Assembly (NCBI GenBank): GCA_021234155.1
Contig: JAJEKV010000033.1
Coordinates: 2,023,454-2,087,453, forward strand
DNA: 64,000 bases
DNA from: Isoetes taiwanensis
Taxonomy: Eukaryota; Streptophyta; Lycopodiopsida; Isoetales; Isoetaceae
Direction of reading: 5' to 3'
This document shows, piece after piece, positions 11,480 through 21,269 of this stretch; positions within the stretch are counted from its first letter, which is position 1, and every line of letters starts with the position of its first letter. The notes under the pieces are model-generated. The model ran no database searches. It saw nothing but the letters and a program-made list of their open reading frames with translations, and had not been told where the DNA came from. Position numbers and translations under genes: made by a program.

Positions 11480-12120
11480 GTAGCATGATACTACTGTAGC
11501 AACAAATTTGTCTCAGAACTTGCAACAAAATGAAGCGCCTTTTCGAGGATGAATATACAGATAGTCTGTGAGCTTCTTAATAGCATGATTAACAAAATGA
11601 ACTCCTCGATCACTAACAAATTCCATGGGTAATTCAAAGTGTATGATGATGTACGAGCCGTGCTGGCCGCGATGTTATCTGGGAGAGCACAGGCCTAGGC
11701 CCACTTAGTGGCATAATCCGAAGAACAAGAACATATCGAGCATGTGTATTCCAAGCAGGAGGATTAATAGGACCAAAAGAGTCGATATCCCATTTGCTGA
11801 AGAGCATGGGCATGCCAATGGGTGTTAACGGAAGAGCATCACGGGCCGTGGGTCGACCTACCCTGTGACATGCATTACAAGTGGCATGCGCATGAGCGTG
11901 AGCGTCTTTGAACAGCATGGGTCAAAAGTATCCCACCAAGAGGATTTTAAGGGTCATATTATCATCACTGAAATGACCTCCACCCTAAGCCTTCATCGGT
12001 TTGGCAAACAATGTTTGGAATTTTATGAGGAAGAACGCATCTGCATAAGACCATGTATCTACCTCTTTTATAAAGATGTCCAACAACCATGATATATTTG
12101 GACCTCATGAAAAAATTGTT
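11480..12120 (-). pseudogene. Gypsy integrase fragment (zinc finger and core)
   Basis: Across frames the minus strand reads GGGHFSDDN, then LFKDAHAHATCNACHRVGRP (the H/C zinc-binding part), then LPLTPIGMPMLFSKWDIDSFGPI (start of the DDE core), and further on PMEFVSDRGVHF, which carries the second core aspartate. This is the usual gypsy integrase order. An internal stop before PMLFKDAH and several shifts make it inactive. Confidence 0.75.
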
Positions 12121-12242
12121 GTCTGTGTGCTCGGAGTTTCTAAGGAGAGACGTGACATTTTCTTGAGGAAAAGTGCCAGAGAGGAGATATTGTTGATAGT
12201 CATGGAAGCAACGAGGCGTGGCCGTGATTAAGAAGAGCGTCG

Positions 12243-12831
12243 TGTGATTTATCTTGACTATTTGTGCATGATGTGCTTAAATTGGTGAAATGTGTGCAAA
12301 AATGGAGAACAATACGGGTGTAATGTGGAGAGAATATAAAAAATGTGCAAATATTATGGATGAAGCATTTATGATGTATAGAAGTTGAACTTATGGACTT
12401 AAGGTGTATAAAAGTCCTTTTCAATGGTTAAAGCATGGGGGTGAGGTGGTGCAATCCTCGGAGACATGTAAGTTATTGGAGATCTAATGGTGGAGATTGT
12501 TCAAAGATGAAGGGCTGAGATTTGTTGTGTAAATTTAAGAGGAGGCACGTCTCCTCATTCTCTCTCGCTCTCACTCTTGCTCTTGAAGAGATTATTTTGT
12601 TGTAGAGTGCATCTTCCATGGAAGAAATAAATGAAAATGATGAAGAAGAACCTCCAGATTATCTCGATTATTAATTGGTTGTGCAATTGAGGTGTGTTTG
12701 ATCTCTTGTTCCATTCTTCAAATTCTTCTCTTCAATTCTCGTGTCTTGCCTTTTGAGTGCTTGCTGGTAGAGTGCGGCGCAACTTGATGCATATATTTTG
12801 CTTGGGGTTTGGTTCATTCCGTTGGATTACA
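12243..12831 (+). repeat. Left LTR of the non-autonomous element
   Basis: This repeat starts TGTGATTT and ends GGATTACA. Compared with the right LTR it has an extra segment near 12455-12485 (CAATCCTCGGAGACATG...). It contains a CT-rich tract (CTCATTCTCTCTCGCTCTC) in its second half, also present in the partner. Confidence 0.75.
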
Positions 12832-14659
12832 TAAGTGGGGGGCATTGCGAGAATAGCAGCATTCTATCAGCAAATATCTTCAAACAAATTGTCACATATC
12901 TATGCAGATCTGAGATGGACCATCTGTGCGGAACAAGCATTAATTTCTGAGGTATGGATCCGATCTTTGAATGGAGAAGTAATTACTTGCAAAATAATTT
13001 TGGATGAAAAGGCTTCTATTTCTTCTATGCCTGGCCAACATGATTGAATGGAATGCCAAATGCTTTGATTCCTGCTTGACTGCTATTTATTTAAAAAGGA
13101 ACAATCAAAATATTGCAATTTACCTTCTGTCATTGCAATTTGGGGTTCAATTTTGTTATATCAAGGTTGCTATCTACCAGATAATTTGACCAGAAATGCC
13201 TTAGCAAAAGCAGAAATGGTATAAATCTCTGTATGCCTTAAAAACACCGTGCTCCTTTGCTATCAGAACTTGTCGTATCTCAACCAAGCCCTATATTATT
13301 ATTTATCAAGCTTATTCCTTCAAGCAAAGCCAAATCAAAGCCATGCTCACGCCATCTTCTTCCACCACGGACCCTGCAAAAAGAAAAGAAAAGAATCTGC
13401 CAAGCCCGAATCGCCATTGCTCTGTCTTGCTTCTAAGATCTGAAAAATAAAAAAAATAAAAAAAAAAGTTTAAAAGAAAGCCTCCATGCCATTTTCGGTT
13501 GCTCCATGGCTCTGTTGTGCCATATCTGCAAAAGAAAGAAAAGAAATGGGGAGAAAGGATGTATGAAAGAGAAAAAAGAAGTGGATGAACAGATGCCAAA
13601 TGTGCAGAAAAAGAACCCTTCCTATTTCATATTGTTCCATGCCGCAGTTTCATCTGCCAAAACCATCAACTACTGGAAAAAAGCCTTGCCTATGATTCAA
13701 TCGAATCCTCTGAAGCCATTTCTTGCATAGTTCCCCCTTCATCCGCCATATCCATTTGCTACTGTCAGATTCACTGCCGATTCTGCCATGCCATTCTTTC
13801 CCTTTTGTTTCATTCTTTTGTTTCTAACCTCTTCCGACCATATCCTATCCATCTCTTGTTCCCAGCCATGGATCCGGCAAGCCGCTGCTCCATCTGTTGC
13901 CACCCTAACCGGCCGCCTGTTCGTAGCAAGGAAAAAAAGAAAAAAAAGTTATGAAGAATGATCTAATGCAAAGGTTATAGGAAAAATCATGGGAAGACCT
14001 TACGCAGATGTTTGCCTATGGGAAGACCTTACGCATTATTATTTTTTACTTACTCACTATTTTTGAAGACTAAATGAGGTTGAAGATATATCTATATGAC
14101 TTTATTTTCCAACAAGACTATTTATTCTCCAACAAGTCTATTCAAGTCAAACACTATATTATGAAGATCAAGATTATGCGGTTAGTGCGTATGCTTTTGC
14201 AATTGGATTTAATTTTCAAGTTTTTTCAAGAATTCAAGATATCAAAGGAAGTTATACAAGTTTTATTTTTTATTTAACTGATTATGGATGGCATGATGGA
14301 TATGCTGACCTAGAAAGGCAGCAGCATCCCATGACCTATATAGAAAGTGATGAAAAAAGTATAAGTGTTGTGAATGGGATAGAGTGCCATACCAGGCAGT
14401 AGAGCGAGGGTGCCACTGACCTGGATGGGACTTGCCACCCTATGATTGATGAAGATGAAGTGATGTTAGAAGTTTCTAGTATTTCTTTTTCTTGGAAGAC
14501 TTCTAGAGATGTTTTTGAAGACTTGAAGACATTTTGATATTGGATTTTTGTTAAGTTGTGGTGCTATTTTGAGGATCAAGTTGAAGACATGAAGATCAAA
14601 GAAAAGATTTTTGAAGAATTCATTGGGACGATGAATAATCTTGGAGCGGAATAATGTTG

Positions 14660-15220
14660 TGTGATTTATCGTGACTATTTGTGCATGATGTGCTTAAATT
14701 GGTGAAATGTGTGCAAAAATGGAGAACAATATGGGTGTAATGTGGAGAAAATATAAAAAATGTGCAAATATTGTGGATGAAGCATTTATGATGTATAGAA
14801 GTTGAACTTATGGACTTGAAGGTGTATAAAAGTCCTTTTCAATGGTTAAAGCACGGGGGTGAGGTGGTGGAGATTGTTCAAAGATGAAGGGCTGAGATTT
14901 GTTGTGTAAGTTTAAGAGGAAGCACGTCTCCTCATTCTCTCTCGCTCTCACTCTTGCTCTTGAAGAGATTATTTTGTTGTGAAGTGCATCTTCCATGGAA
15001 GAAATAAATGAAAATGATGAGGAAGAACCTCCAATTTATCTCGATTATTCTTTGGTTGTGCAATTGAGGTGTATTTGATCTCTTGTTCCATTCTTAAAAT
15101 CCTTCTCTTCAATTCTCGTGCCTTGCCTTTTGAGTGCTTGCTGGTAGAGTGTGGCGCAGCCTGATGCATATATTATGCATTCTGCTCAGCTTTGGATTTG
15201 GCTCATTCTGTTGGATTACA
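14660..15220 (+). repeat. Right LTR of the non-autonomous element
   Basis: It matches the left LTR from TGTGATTTATC to TTGGATTACA with scattered substitutions and small indels. Gypsy coding sequence (FPNAQVF, minus strand) resumes immediately to its right. Confidence 0.75.
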
Positions 15221-15430
15221 AAGACTTGAGCATTAGGAAAACTATCTAAAATACCTTCAGAAGGATCATCTGTGCGGATACACGAGAGATAATTGGGAAC
15301 AATATGTGACTTTCCATATTTGTGAATGATCTCAAAGGGAACAAACTCTTGCGGAGCACGCAACATGCAATACGCCTCGTGGATATGTTCTTGTTGATCA
15401 AATACAGGAGTGCTTGATGATCCACAACTT
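15221..15430 (-). pseudogene. Gypsy RNase H C-terminal fragment
   Basis: The minus strand reads YCMLRAPQEFVPFEIIHKYG, then SHIVPNYLSCI, then DPSEGILDSFPNAQVF. This corresponds to the end of gypsy RNase H (the F-x-I-x-x-x-x-G ... N-x-x-A-D-x-L-S-R region). The residue pair before L-S that is usually A-D is N-Y here, so the active-site acid is lost. Confidence 0.65.
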
Positions 15431-15441
15431 GATTTTGCTAC

Positions 15442-16686
15442 TAAGAATAGAATAGAATAGAATAGAATAGAATAGAATAGAATAGAATAGAATAGAATAG
15501 AATAGAATAGAATAGAATAGAATAGAATAGAATAGAATAGAATAGAATAGAATGTTTTTATCGTCCACGGAGACCAATCGGCCTATGGGACCCAATACAA
15601 AAAGTGAAGCAGTCACAATACTGCCCGGATTAAAAAACCCCCGCCCCGAAGGGTTTTCGAGGGAAAAACCGTGGCAGCAATAAGACTGCTGACAACGATT
15701 AAATGGTTGACTGGGGGCATATCTGAGCCCTCAAGTCCAGTACTTCCTGAATGTATGATCCGAGTGAGCGCACCGAAGTCATGCCCAGTATCATGTGTAG
15801 CGGCTCATCAGATCTAATCAATTGAGCATAGCGTGTCTGAATCTGATCATATGTCGGGCAGCTCTGGAAAGTGTGACACTCATGCTCAACAAAATCCGCC
15901 CTGGCAAAGACCGACAAACCCTATCCCGATGTGGTTCCCCAATCCATCGACTGCCTCAATCCGTAGATGGTGGGCACCTCGTATGAATGGAGGCGATATG
16001 CCCGCGATGGGCGATGTGAACGTAGGTAGCGCCAGTGGGCCTTGTTCTAATGTGGGATTTATGTGTTTGCTTGTAATGTGTTTGTTTTTGACTTGCTCCG
16101 GGGCCCCGAATCCCAAAGCTTGCCGGAGAAACAAGCATCAAGGTAACATCTCGGGACCGTCGCGACCGCCTCTTTTCTACCGATGCACATGTGCTCCTCG
16201 ACATTCCATCTAGTTAGCCATCGCACTCTTTTATCCTTCCAACAATTCTTGAGTCGTTGTGGTCCCATTGCCACCGCATAAGCCAAGTCGCGGTGAGACG
16301 ATCATCATCCATATTTACCACCTTCCGGAAATAGACGATGTGTCTATCAAGGGCCGCTTCGTGAAGTGGCGGCGGAAACCCGTCTCCCCGCAACAAAATT
16401 TGATATGGGACCATGGATTTCACTCGAAAAGCCCGTGCTAAGAAGGCCTTCACTTTTGTTCTAAGTCGCTCCAAGTAGCAAGGGACACCACTGGGCCCCA
16501 GACTTCAACCCCGTACAAAAGAACGGGCTCTACCAATACCGTGAACAGATGTGCCTGATGTCCCCAATCATACAATTTCGCTCTGTGGTTATTGTTCTGC
16601 ATTGCATAAAGTGCTTTCCAGCCTGCTGCTACATGCAATCTTATGGAAGTGTCCCAGCATAGTGTAGAAGGAAACTCCAAAATAAT
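15442..16686 (-). mobile_element. 5'-truncated non-LTR retrotransposon (LINE) with (ATTCT)n tail, copy 1
   Basis: On the minus strand the element starts in the thumb region of a reverse transcriptase (16680-16450: ALYAMQ..., LFTVLVEPVLLYGVEVWG). It continues through a degraded C-terminal domain and ends in GTCCCATAGGCC...GGACGATAAAAACATTCT and about 21 pentanucleotides. The frame is broken several times. It splits gypsy RNase H: the piece ending TERKDLGLIFCFQCF lies to its right and the piece starting at about 15430 to its left. It shares high identity with copy 2 at 24150. Confidence 0.75.
15445..15552. repeat. (AATAG)n microsatellite tail
   Basis: About 21 uninterrupted 5-bp units form the 3' tail of LINE copy 1. 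The frame reading through it on the minus strand (SILFY repeated) is not a gene. Confidence 0.9.
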
Positions 16687-16689
16687 ATC

Positions 16690-17060
16690 AAAAACATTGG
16701 AAACAGAAGATGAGCCCTAAGTCTTTACGCTCTGTGACAGAGTAATTTTTTCTTAATAGGATTAAGTTGCCTATTGATAAAGCGTATGGGCTTGTCCTGA
16801 TGTGGTGCGTATTCTTGAGACAAGACATCACCAATGGCAAAGGCAAATACATCCACATGAATGTAGAAAGTTTTGTCCCACTGTAGTGGAATAAGAACAT
16901 GTGTCTGTGTGAGCAGAACCTTAAACTCCTGAAAATGTGCTTCCGCCTGAGAATTCCAAGCTCAAGAGAATTCATCACCCATAAGTTTGTGGATGAGATC
17001 AGCTTTGGCTGCCAAGCTTGGAATGAAGGTTGAATAATAACATACTTTTTCAAGAAAACA
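16690..17060 (-). pseudogene. Gypsy RT/RNase H fragment
   Basis: Across two frames the minus strand reads AHFQEFKVLLTQ, then WDKTFYIHVDVFAFAIGDVL, then RKNYSVTERKDLGLIF. This matches the end of the RT connection and the start of gypsy RNase H, where T-D-A-S-x-x-A-x-G-x-V-L is usual. The catalytic D survives as HVDV, but stops interrupt the frame. Confidence 0.7.
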
Positions 17061-17094
17061 TCTGGACTCTTTGATGTTTGTGGGTGCCTAAGCT

Positions 17095-17695
17095 TTAAAT
17101 GGAATAATTTAAGAGCTAAATTTAGCTACTTGGCGATTTTTTAGCACATTTTCAAAAACTATTGGCTAAAGTAAATGGAAAAAATTGAGAAAAAAATAAC
17201 AATTTTAGCTTAACTTTTTTCGTGCCCACACCAAACTTCAATCTCTTTAGCCAAAAGCTAGAAAGTCAGAGAGTGAAATTTTGTATTGTTTAGCTAAACC
17301 ATAGAAACTTTTGGAATGATTTTCAGGCTAGTTTAGCTAACATAATTCTAGTTTATAAGAAATATATGCATAGTAATTTATTTCTAGCATCTATGGAATA
17401 ATTTGAGGCTTAGACTTAGCTTACTGGCATTGTTTTAGAATGTTTTCGCAAAAAAGACGACTAGAGTAAATGAAAAAAATGAAAAGAAGTATAGTAATTT
17501 TTAGCTTAATGTTTTTTGTTGACCACATCACAGAAATTTTTGGGATGAATTTCGAGTTAGTTTAGCTAAACGCTAGAAAGTATGAAAGAAAAAATGTTTA
17601 GAGTTTAGCTAAATTATAGAAAGTTTTGGAATTAATCGAGGACAAGCTTAGCTAAAGCTATTCTGGCTACTAAGAAATATGCGATTAGTAATTTA
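17095..17695. repeat. Tandem duplication, two about 295-bp units, inside the gypsy element
   Basis: Unit 1 (about 17095-17390) and unit 2 (about 17391-17695) both open with ATGGAATAATTT. Both carry several TTTAGCTAAA motifs, share GTTTAGCTAAAC..AGAAA, and close with AAGAAATAT..GATAGTAATTTATT-like sequence. They separate two adjoining parts of gypsy RT, so the pair is an insertion. No coding frame was seen. Confidence 0.6.
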
Positions 17696-17699
17696 TTCC

Positions 17700-17790
17700 C
17701 TGTTTAAGAACACAACTGATTTTGGCAGGATTAGAGATGATGCCGTGCCTGTTGGCAATATGGTCCAACAGGACACCAGAAGACACAAAA
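17700..17790 (-). pseudogene. Gypsy RT fragment (LGH-I-V-S-x-x-G-I region)
   Basis: The minus strand reads SSGVLLDHIANRHGIISNPAKI, equivalent to the gypsy RT segment after the NPKKC motif. The missing upstream part lies at 19415, beyond the TIR element. Confidence 0.7.
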
Positions 17791-17793
17791 GAT

Positions 17794-19400
17794 AACCACG
17801 ATTCCGTTAATTTGAAATTATTCCACATTTCATTTTTTTGAAAATGGCATAAAAATGCGTCTTTCACACTTGATTTTGAGGTTCTTTGGAGTAACAGATA
17901 TTTTAAGGCTTCAATTTCCAAAGAATCTGGTTTAAGATTGATCAAAGCATTAAAATACGAACATAAAATACACATTAAAAATTAGTTTTATGAAAATTTC
18001 ACAGAAATATAGTAGAAAAATGGTCTATTTACATGAACTTTAGTTGTAGAAAAGTTAAGATTCTAACCTTTTAGACCAATATATTAGGTCTAATTCGAGG
18101 TCATGTTGCAAAAATAGAGACCCTTGTTGCAAAAATAGAGACCCTTCTCTGCCATATCTCACGCTTAGCGCGAGAATTGATGCAAAAATACAAATTTTAG
18201 CTGTAAAAAAACTAAGATTATGACCTTTCAGATCAATATACTATGTCCAATTGGAGGTGGCAATGGCAAGGATAGCACTCTCTTCTTTGCCACATCTCAC
18301 GCTAAGCGCGAGGATTAATGCAAGAATTTAAATTTTAGTTGTACAAATTAGGTGTCACATGGCAAGAATAGCAACCCATTCTTCGTCACATCTCGCGCTA
18401 CATGCGGGTTAATGCAAAAATACAAATTCATGTTGTAAAAAAACTAAGAATTTACCCTTTCAGATCAATATACTTAGTCCAATTGGATGTCGTACGACAA
18501 GAATAGTAAACCATCTCTGCCACATCTCGCGCCCAGCATGACAAGGCAAAATAGGATTTTTTTTTTTGAAAAAAATCATTTTTCTTTTTCTTTTTCCCCT
18601 CTTTTCGGCTAAGCGCGAGATGCGGCAGAGAAGGATCTAGCAGTCACCTTTTCCTTCCCCTCATTTCTCATAAAATCTAAAAGTAGATAATGAAAAGCAT
18701 CCCAAGAGTATTATACAGGAACTTAATCGATTGACAATACCCATTTCTCAATTTCAAGCCCGAAAAACCCATGTCATCCATTATAGCTAAGAATTTCTGG
18801 ATAGATGAAGAAAAGCGGTGATTTTCTTACCTCAATTTGCAAAGAGCTGAAGAGCTTTGATTTCTCTTGCATGGCTGCTTCACCAAGGTAAATCTGTCAA
18901 ACACTTGCCAAACTAGAGCCCATCGAACTCATAGAAGTTAAGAATAGGAGCTCGCGGGTTGAGGCTCTAGTTGAGGCGCCAAGAGTTCGTATTGGTGCCA
19001 GGTGCCAGGAGCTCACTCAGCGCTACGTGCCAGGAACTCGCATTGGCCGCTAGGCACCAGGGGAAGAAAAAAGAGAGAAACAATAAAACTCGTCTGGCCG
19101 CCAGGCGCCAGATAAAGACGTTCCCTTTCACGAAGAAAAAAGAACCAACTTAACCCCAAAATTTGTATTCCGTGGGAAGCCCATAACAATCGGCGGGAAA
19201 TCCAAATTTTAATAGTAGGGGGGAAACTCAAAAGTAACACTGGGCAGGAAGCTTAAAACCAACACTCGGGGGAAAACCAAAAATTAGAACTGGACAGGAA
19301 CCCTGAAACTGACAACCCCGAAACTGACACATGGGGCCCGAAACTCACACCCGGTGGGTTCAAAATCGTGGAATAATTTCAAATTAATAGAATTGTGGTT
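17794..19400. mobile_element. DNA-transposon-like element with 32-bp terminal inverted repeats and AGAT flanks
   Basis: Bases 17794-17825 (AACCACGATTCCGTTAATTT, then GAAATTATTCCAC) are the near-perfect reverse complement of 19369-19400. Both ends are flanked by AGAT (17790-17793 and 19401-19404), a short target duplication. Removing the element and one AGAT nearly rejoins gypsy RT on the minus strand: NPKKCI runs into FVSSGVLL apart from one extra T. The interior carries tandem palindromic repeats (18040-18620) and GC-rich GCCAGG-type repeats (18960-19110). No transposase frame is visible, so the element is non-autonomous. The superfamily is unassigned. Confidence 0.7.
18040..18620. repeat. 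Imperfect tandem repeats with a CTCRCGCTTAGCGCGAG palindrome
   Basis: Units of about 96-138 bp carry a shared core at 18158-18174, 18296-18312, 18392-18408 and 18526-18540. The core is close to the palindrome CTCGCGCT-A-AGCGCGAG. A further core at 18606-18619 is in the opposite orientation. Flanking words shared by units are CTTCTCTGCCACATCT before and ATGCAAAAATACAAATT after the core. Confidence 0.65.
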
Positions 19401-19414
19401 AGATGCACTTTTTT

Positions 19415-19930
19415 GGATTTAAATTGATGCCAGATCCATCACATTTTTGGAAGACCAACTCCAGCTTGAAAAGGTGATCTTCCACGGTGCTTTAACCCAA
19501 GAAGTCATCTCGAAAAACTTGCAGAAAAGCATTTTTTTCATGTAATCCTAAAAAACAAAAAGCATAATTCATTGAAATGTTTAAGGAGAATTTAAGAGTC
19601 CAAAGGGTACCACTAGGCATAAATGCTCCACAGGGTGGTGAAGGTGATTGAGTTGATCTTTAAAACGACTAGAGTTCCGATTATATCCCGAAAATCCATT
19701 CATGAAGGAATACATCTCATGACTAGTCACCTCTTCTAGAATTTGATCTGTGAAGGGAAAATGGTCACACTTCATAGCTAGATTGAGTTTGTGATAGTCC
19801 ATACAGACTCAAACTTTACCATTATGCTTAAGAGCAATAACAATGTGGCTCACCCACTCTGAATATTTGACTTTATAGATAAGGCCGGCAGCTAAAAGCT
19901 TATCGATCTCGGCCTTTACTCGATCACGAT
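19415..19930 (-). pseudogene. Gypsy reverse transcriptase N-terminal fragment
   Basis: The minus strand reads EIDKLLAAGLIYKVKYSEWV, then HIVIALKHNGKV, then CMDYHKLNLAMKCDHFPFTD, then GFSGYN and VPFGLLNSP. After a shift it reads DHLFKLELVFQKC and GINLNPKKC. These are RT blocks 1-3 and 6 of gypsy pol. The block with Y-x-D-D is missing or unreadable. Confidence 0.75.
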
Positions 19931-19939
19931 AGTTGGGAT

Positions 19940-21260
19940 GAGACTATCCTTCGTTGCTAGATGGGGCGAGAGTCTGGTTTGGTGGGAATGGTAAGTTCCT
20001 CCTTGATACCACACAGATCTTTATAGCTCCAGGCAAAAATATGCTTGAATTTTTTGAAAAGTTGAGGGCACGCCTCCTATATTTCTTGAGTAGACCGGCC
20101 GCTAAGCAAATTGGTTGATTTTGTTTCAATTCAATGATCTCCACTTCAGGAGCTTGAATGTGGGGGAGGACATTGGCATTCGTAACCATATAGGATGCAG
20201 GCTGAAGTAGAACTGAAGGTTCAGCACTGACTATCTTGAAGAACAAAGGTTGCTGATCCTTATCAACAATGGGTTTTTGAAATATAGGTGTAAGTTCCTA
20301 AGGAGAGAGTTGCTAGATATCCTTCTCTTCCCCTGGATATATGATTTGCACCTGGTGACACGGTGCTAGATAGGGATCGACGAGAATGGCAATCCCATTG
20401 TCATTGTCTAGTTCCATATAAGTCTAAAGGTCTTCATATTCAGGTGGAGATAGACAAGTGGGTTCGGGAGCCGATGGTTGCATTTGATAAGTGTTGTAAA
20501 TTGTGTCTGAATCACTGTCTGATAACGAAGGTTCATCGTATTCAACCGAGATAACTTGACCTATTTCAAGATTCATGGTGGCATTCATATTTCCATCTGT
20601 AATGACCAGTTGGTCTATGACCCAATAGTGAATGCTTTTAACTTGTTGGACGAAAGGTCATCCAGCCAACATTTCATAATCACCCAGATCTTCACAGCTT
20701 TTCAAACTCCAAATTTGAGATCATCAATGTTAATGGCAAGTTATGGAGTGACACCTTGAGGACGCATGATGTTACCATTTGCAAGTTTGATATTAGAAGG
20801 AGCTCTAGAGTCTAGATAGAGTTGCTTGATGCCCAATTGATGCCTTAATTTGTCTGTGATAATATTGACAGCATTACCGCCAACAATCTAAATATGATTG
20901 ACTTGAAGATTGCCGACCGTGGCATGGACATTGCAATAGCACTAATTAAAATAGTTGAGATCAAAAGTTGTTCTCTAAGAGAGGGACAGAGCTTCAGGAT
21001 GGTATCCAAGCTAAGAGAAATCTTGATTTTCGCATGTTCTTCTTGAAGTTCGAGGGAGACCTGTGCAAAGGGTCTTGCAAGATCTGCAAACACGAGTCCT
21101 TTGAGAGTGAGGCAGATACTTCATTCAAAAGCTCTACTTCATCAGCAATATTGCGATATAGTTGATGTCGTGAAGATGACGTGGATGGGATTGGGTCAGA
21201 GGCCCATTGTTGGACTCTTGTAGTAGTGTGAACATTTGCTAGCGTGTGTCCCAGCAAAAT
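19940..21260 (-). pseudogene. Gypsy gag/protease-proximal region
   Basis: Minus-strand frames give HQLGIKQLYLDSRAP, then IKLANGNIMRPQGVTP, which resembles the aspartic protease region upstream of RT. The D-S/T-G motif itself is not clearly visible. Further right, SLSKDSCL... and FADLARPFAQVSLELQEEHA may be the end of gag. Many stops occur. Confidence 0.5.
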
Positions 21261-21269
21261 AGAATGTTA

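Larger units (their letters stand above)
12243..15220 (+). mobile_element. Non-autonomous LTR retrotransposon (two LTRs, about 1.8-kb non-coding interior)
   Basis: Two long direct repeats of about 589 and 561 bp (12243-12831 and 14660-15220) begin with TGTGATTTATC and end with TTGGATTACA. They therefore have the canonical TG...CA ends of LTRs. The interior (12832-14659) shows no gag or pol frame. Directly after the left repeat comes TAAGTGGGGGGCATTGCGAG, whose TGG could begin a primer-binding site if the element runs on the plus strand. The two repeats differ at many bases, including a 5' gap and a deletion near 12455-12485, so the insertion is old. It sits inside the gypsy element, between its RNase H and integrase coding parts. 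Confidence 0.75.
11480..21260 (-). mobile_element. Decayed Ty3/gypsy LTR retrotransposon, interrupted by several insertions
   Basis: Read on the minus strand from right to left, gypsy pol domains occur in the correct order. The protease region is at about 20850-20600, the RT start at 19930-19415, the RT middle at 17790-17700, and RT/RNase H at 17060-16690 and 15430-15221. The integrase zinc finger and core lie at 12120-11480. Every domain has stops or frameshifts. The gaps between the domains are filled by the separate insertions listed below, which explains why the element spans almost 10 kb. No LTRs of this element were identified: the right end fades at about 21260, and the left end stops against the LINE. 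Confidence 0.75.

Noticed and set aside
12238-15225. Five-base target duplication around the LTR element
   Set aside because: The flanks CGTCG and AAGAC do not match, so no duplication is claimed although the LTR pair is clear.
15398-15616. A frame with repeated SILFY
   Set aside because: It is a reading of the (AATAG)n LINE tail.
18040-18620. CRISPR-like array
   Set aside because: Repeat cores are imperfect, spacing varies from 96 to 138 bases, the flanks are also repeated, and the setting is a plant nuclear transposon.
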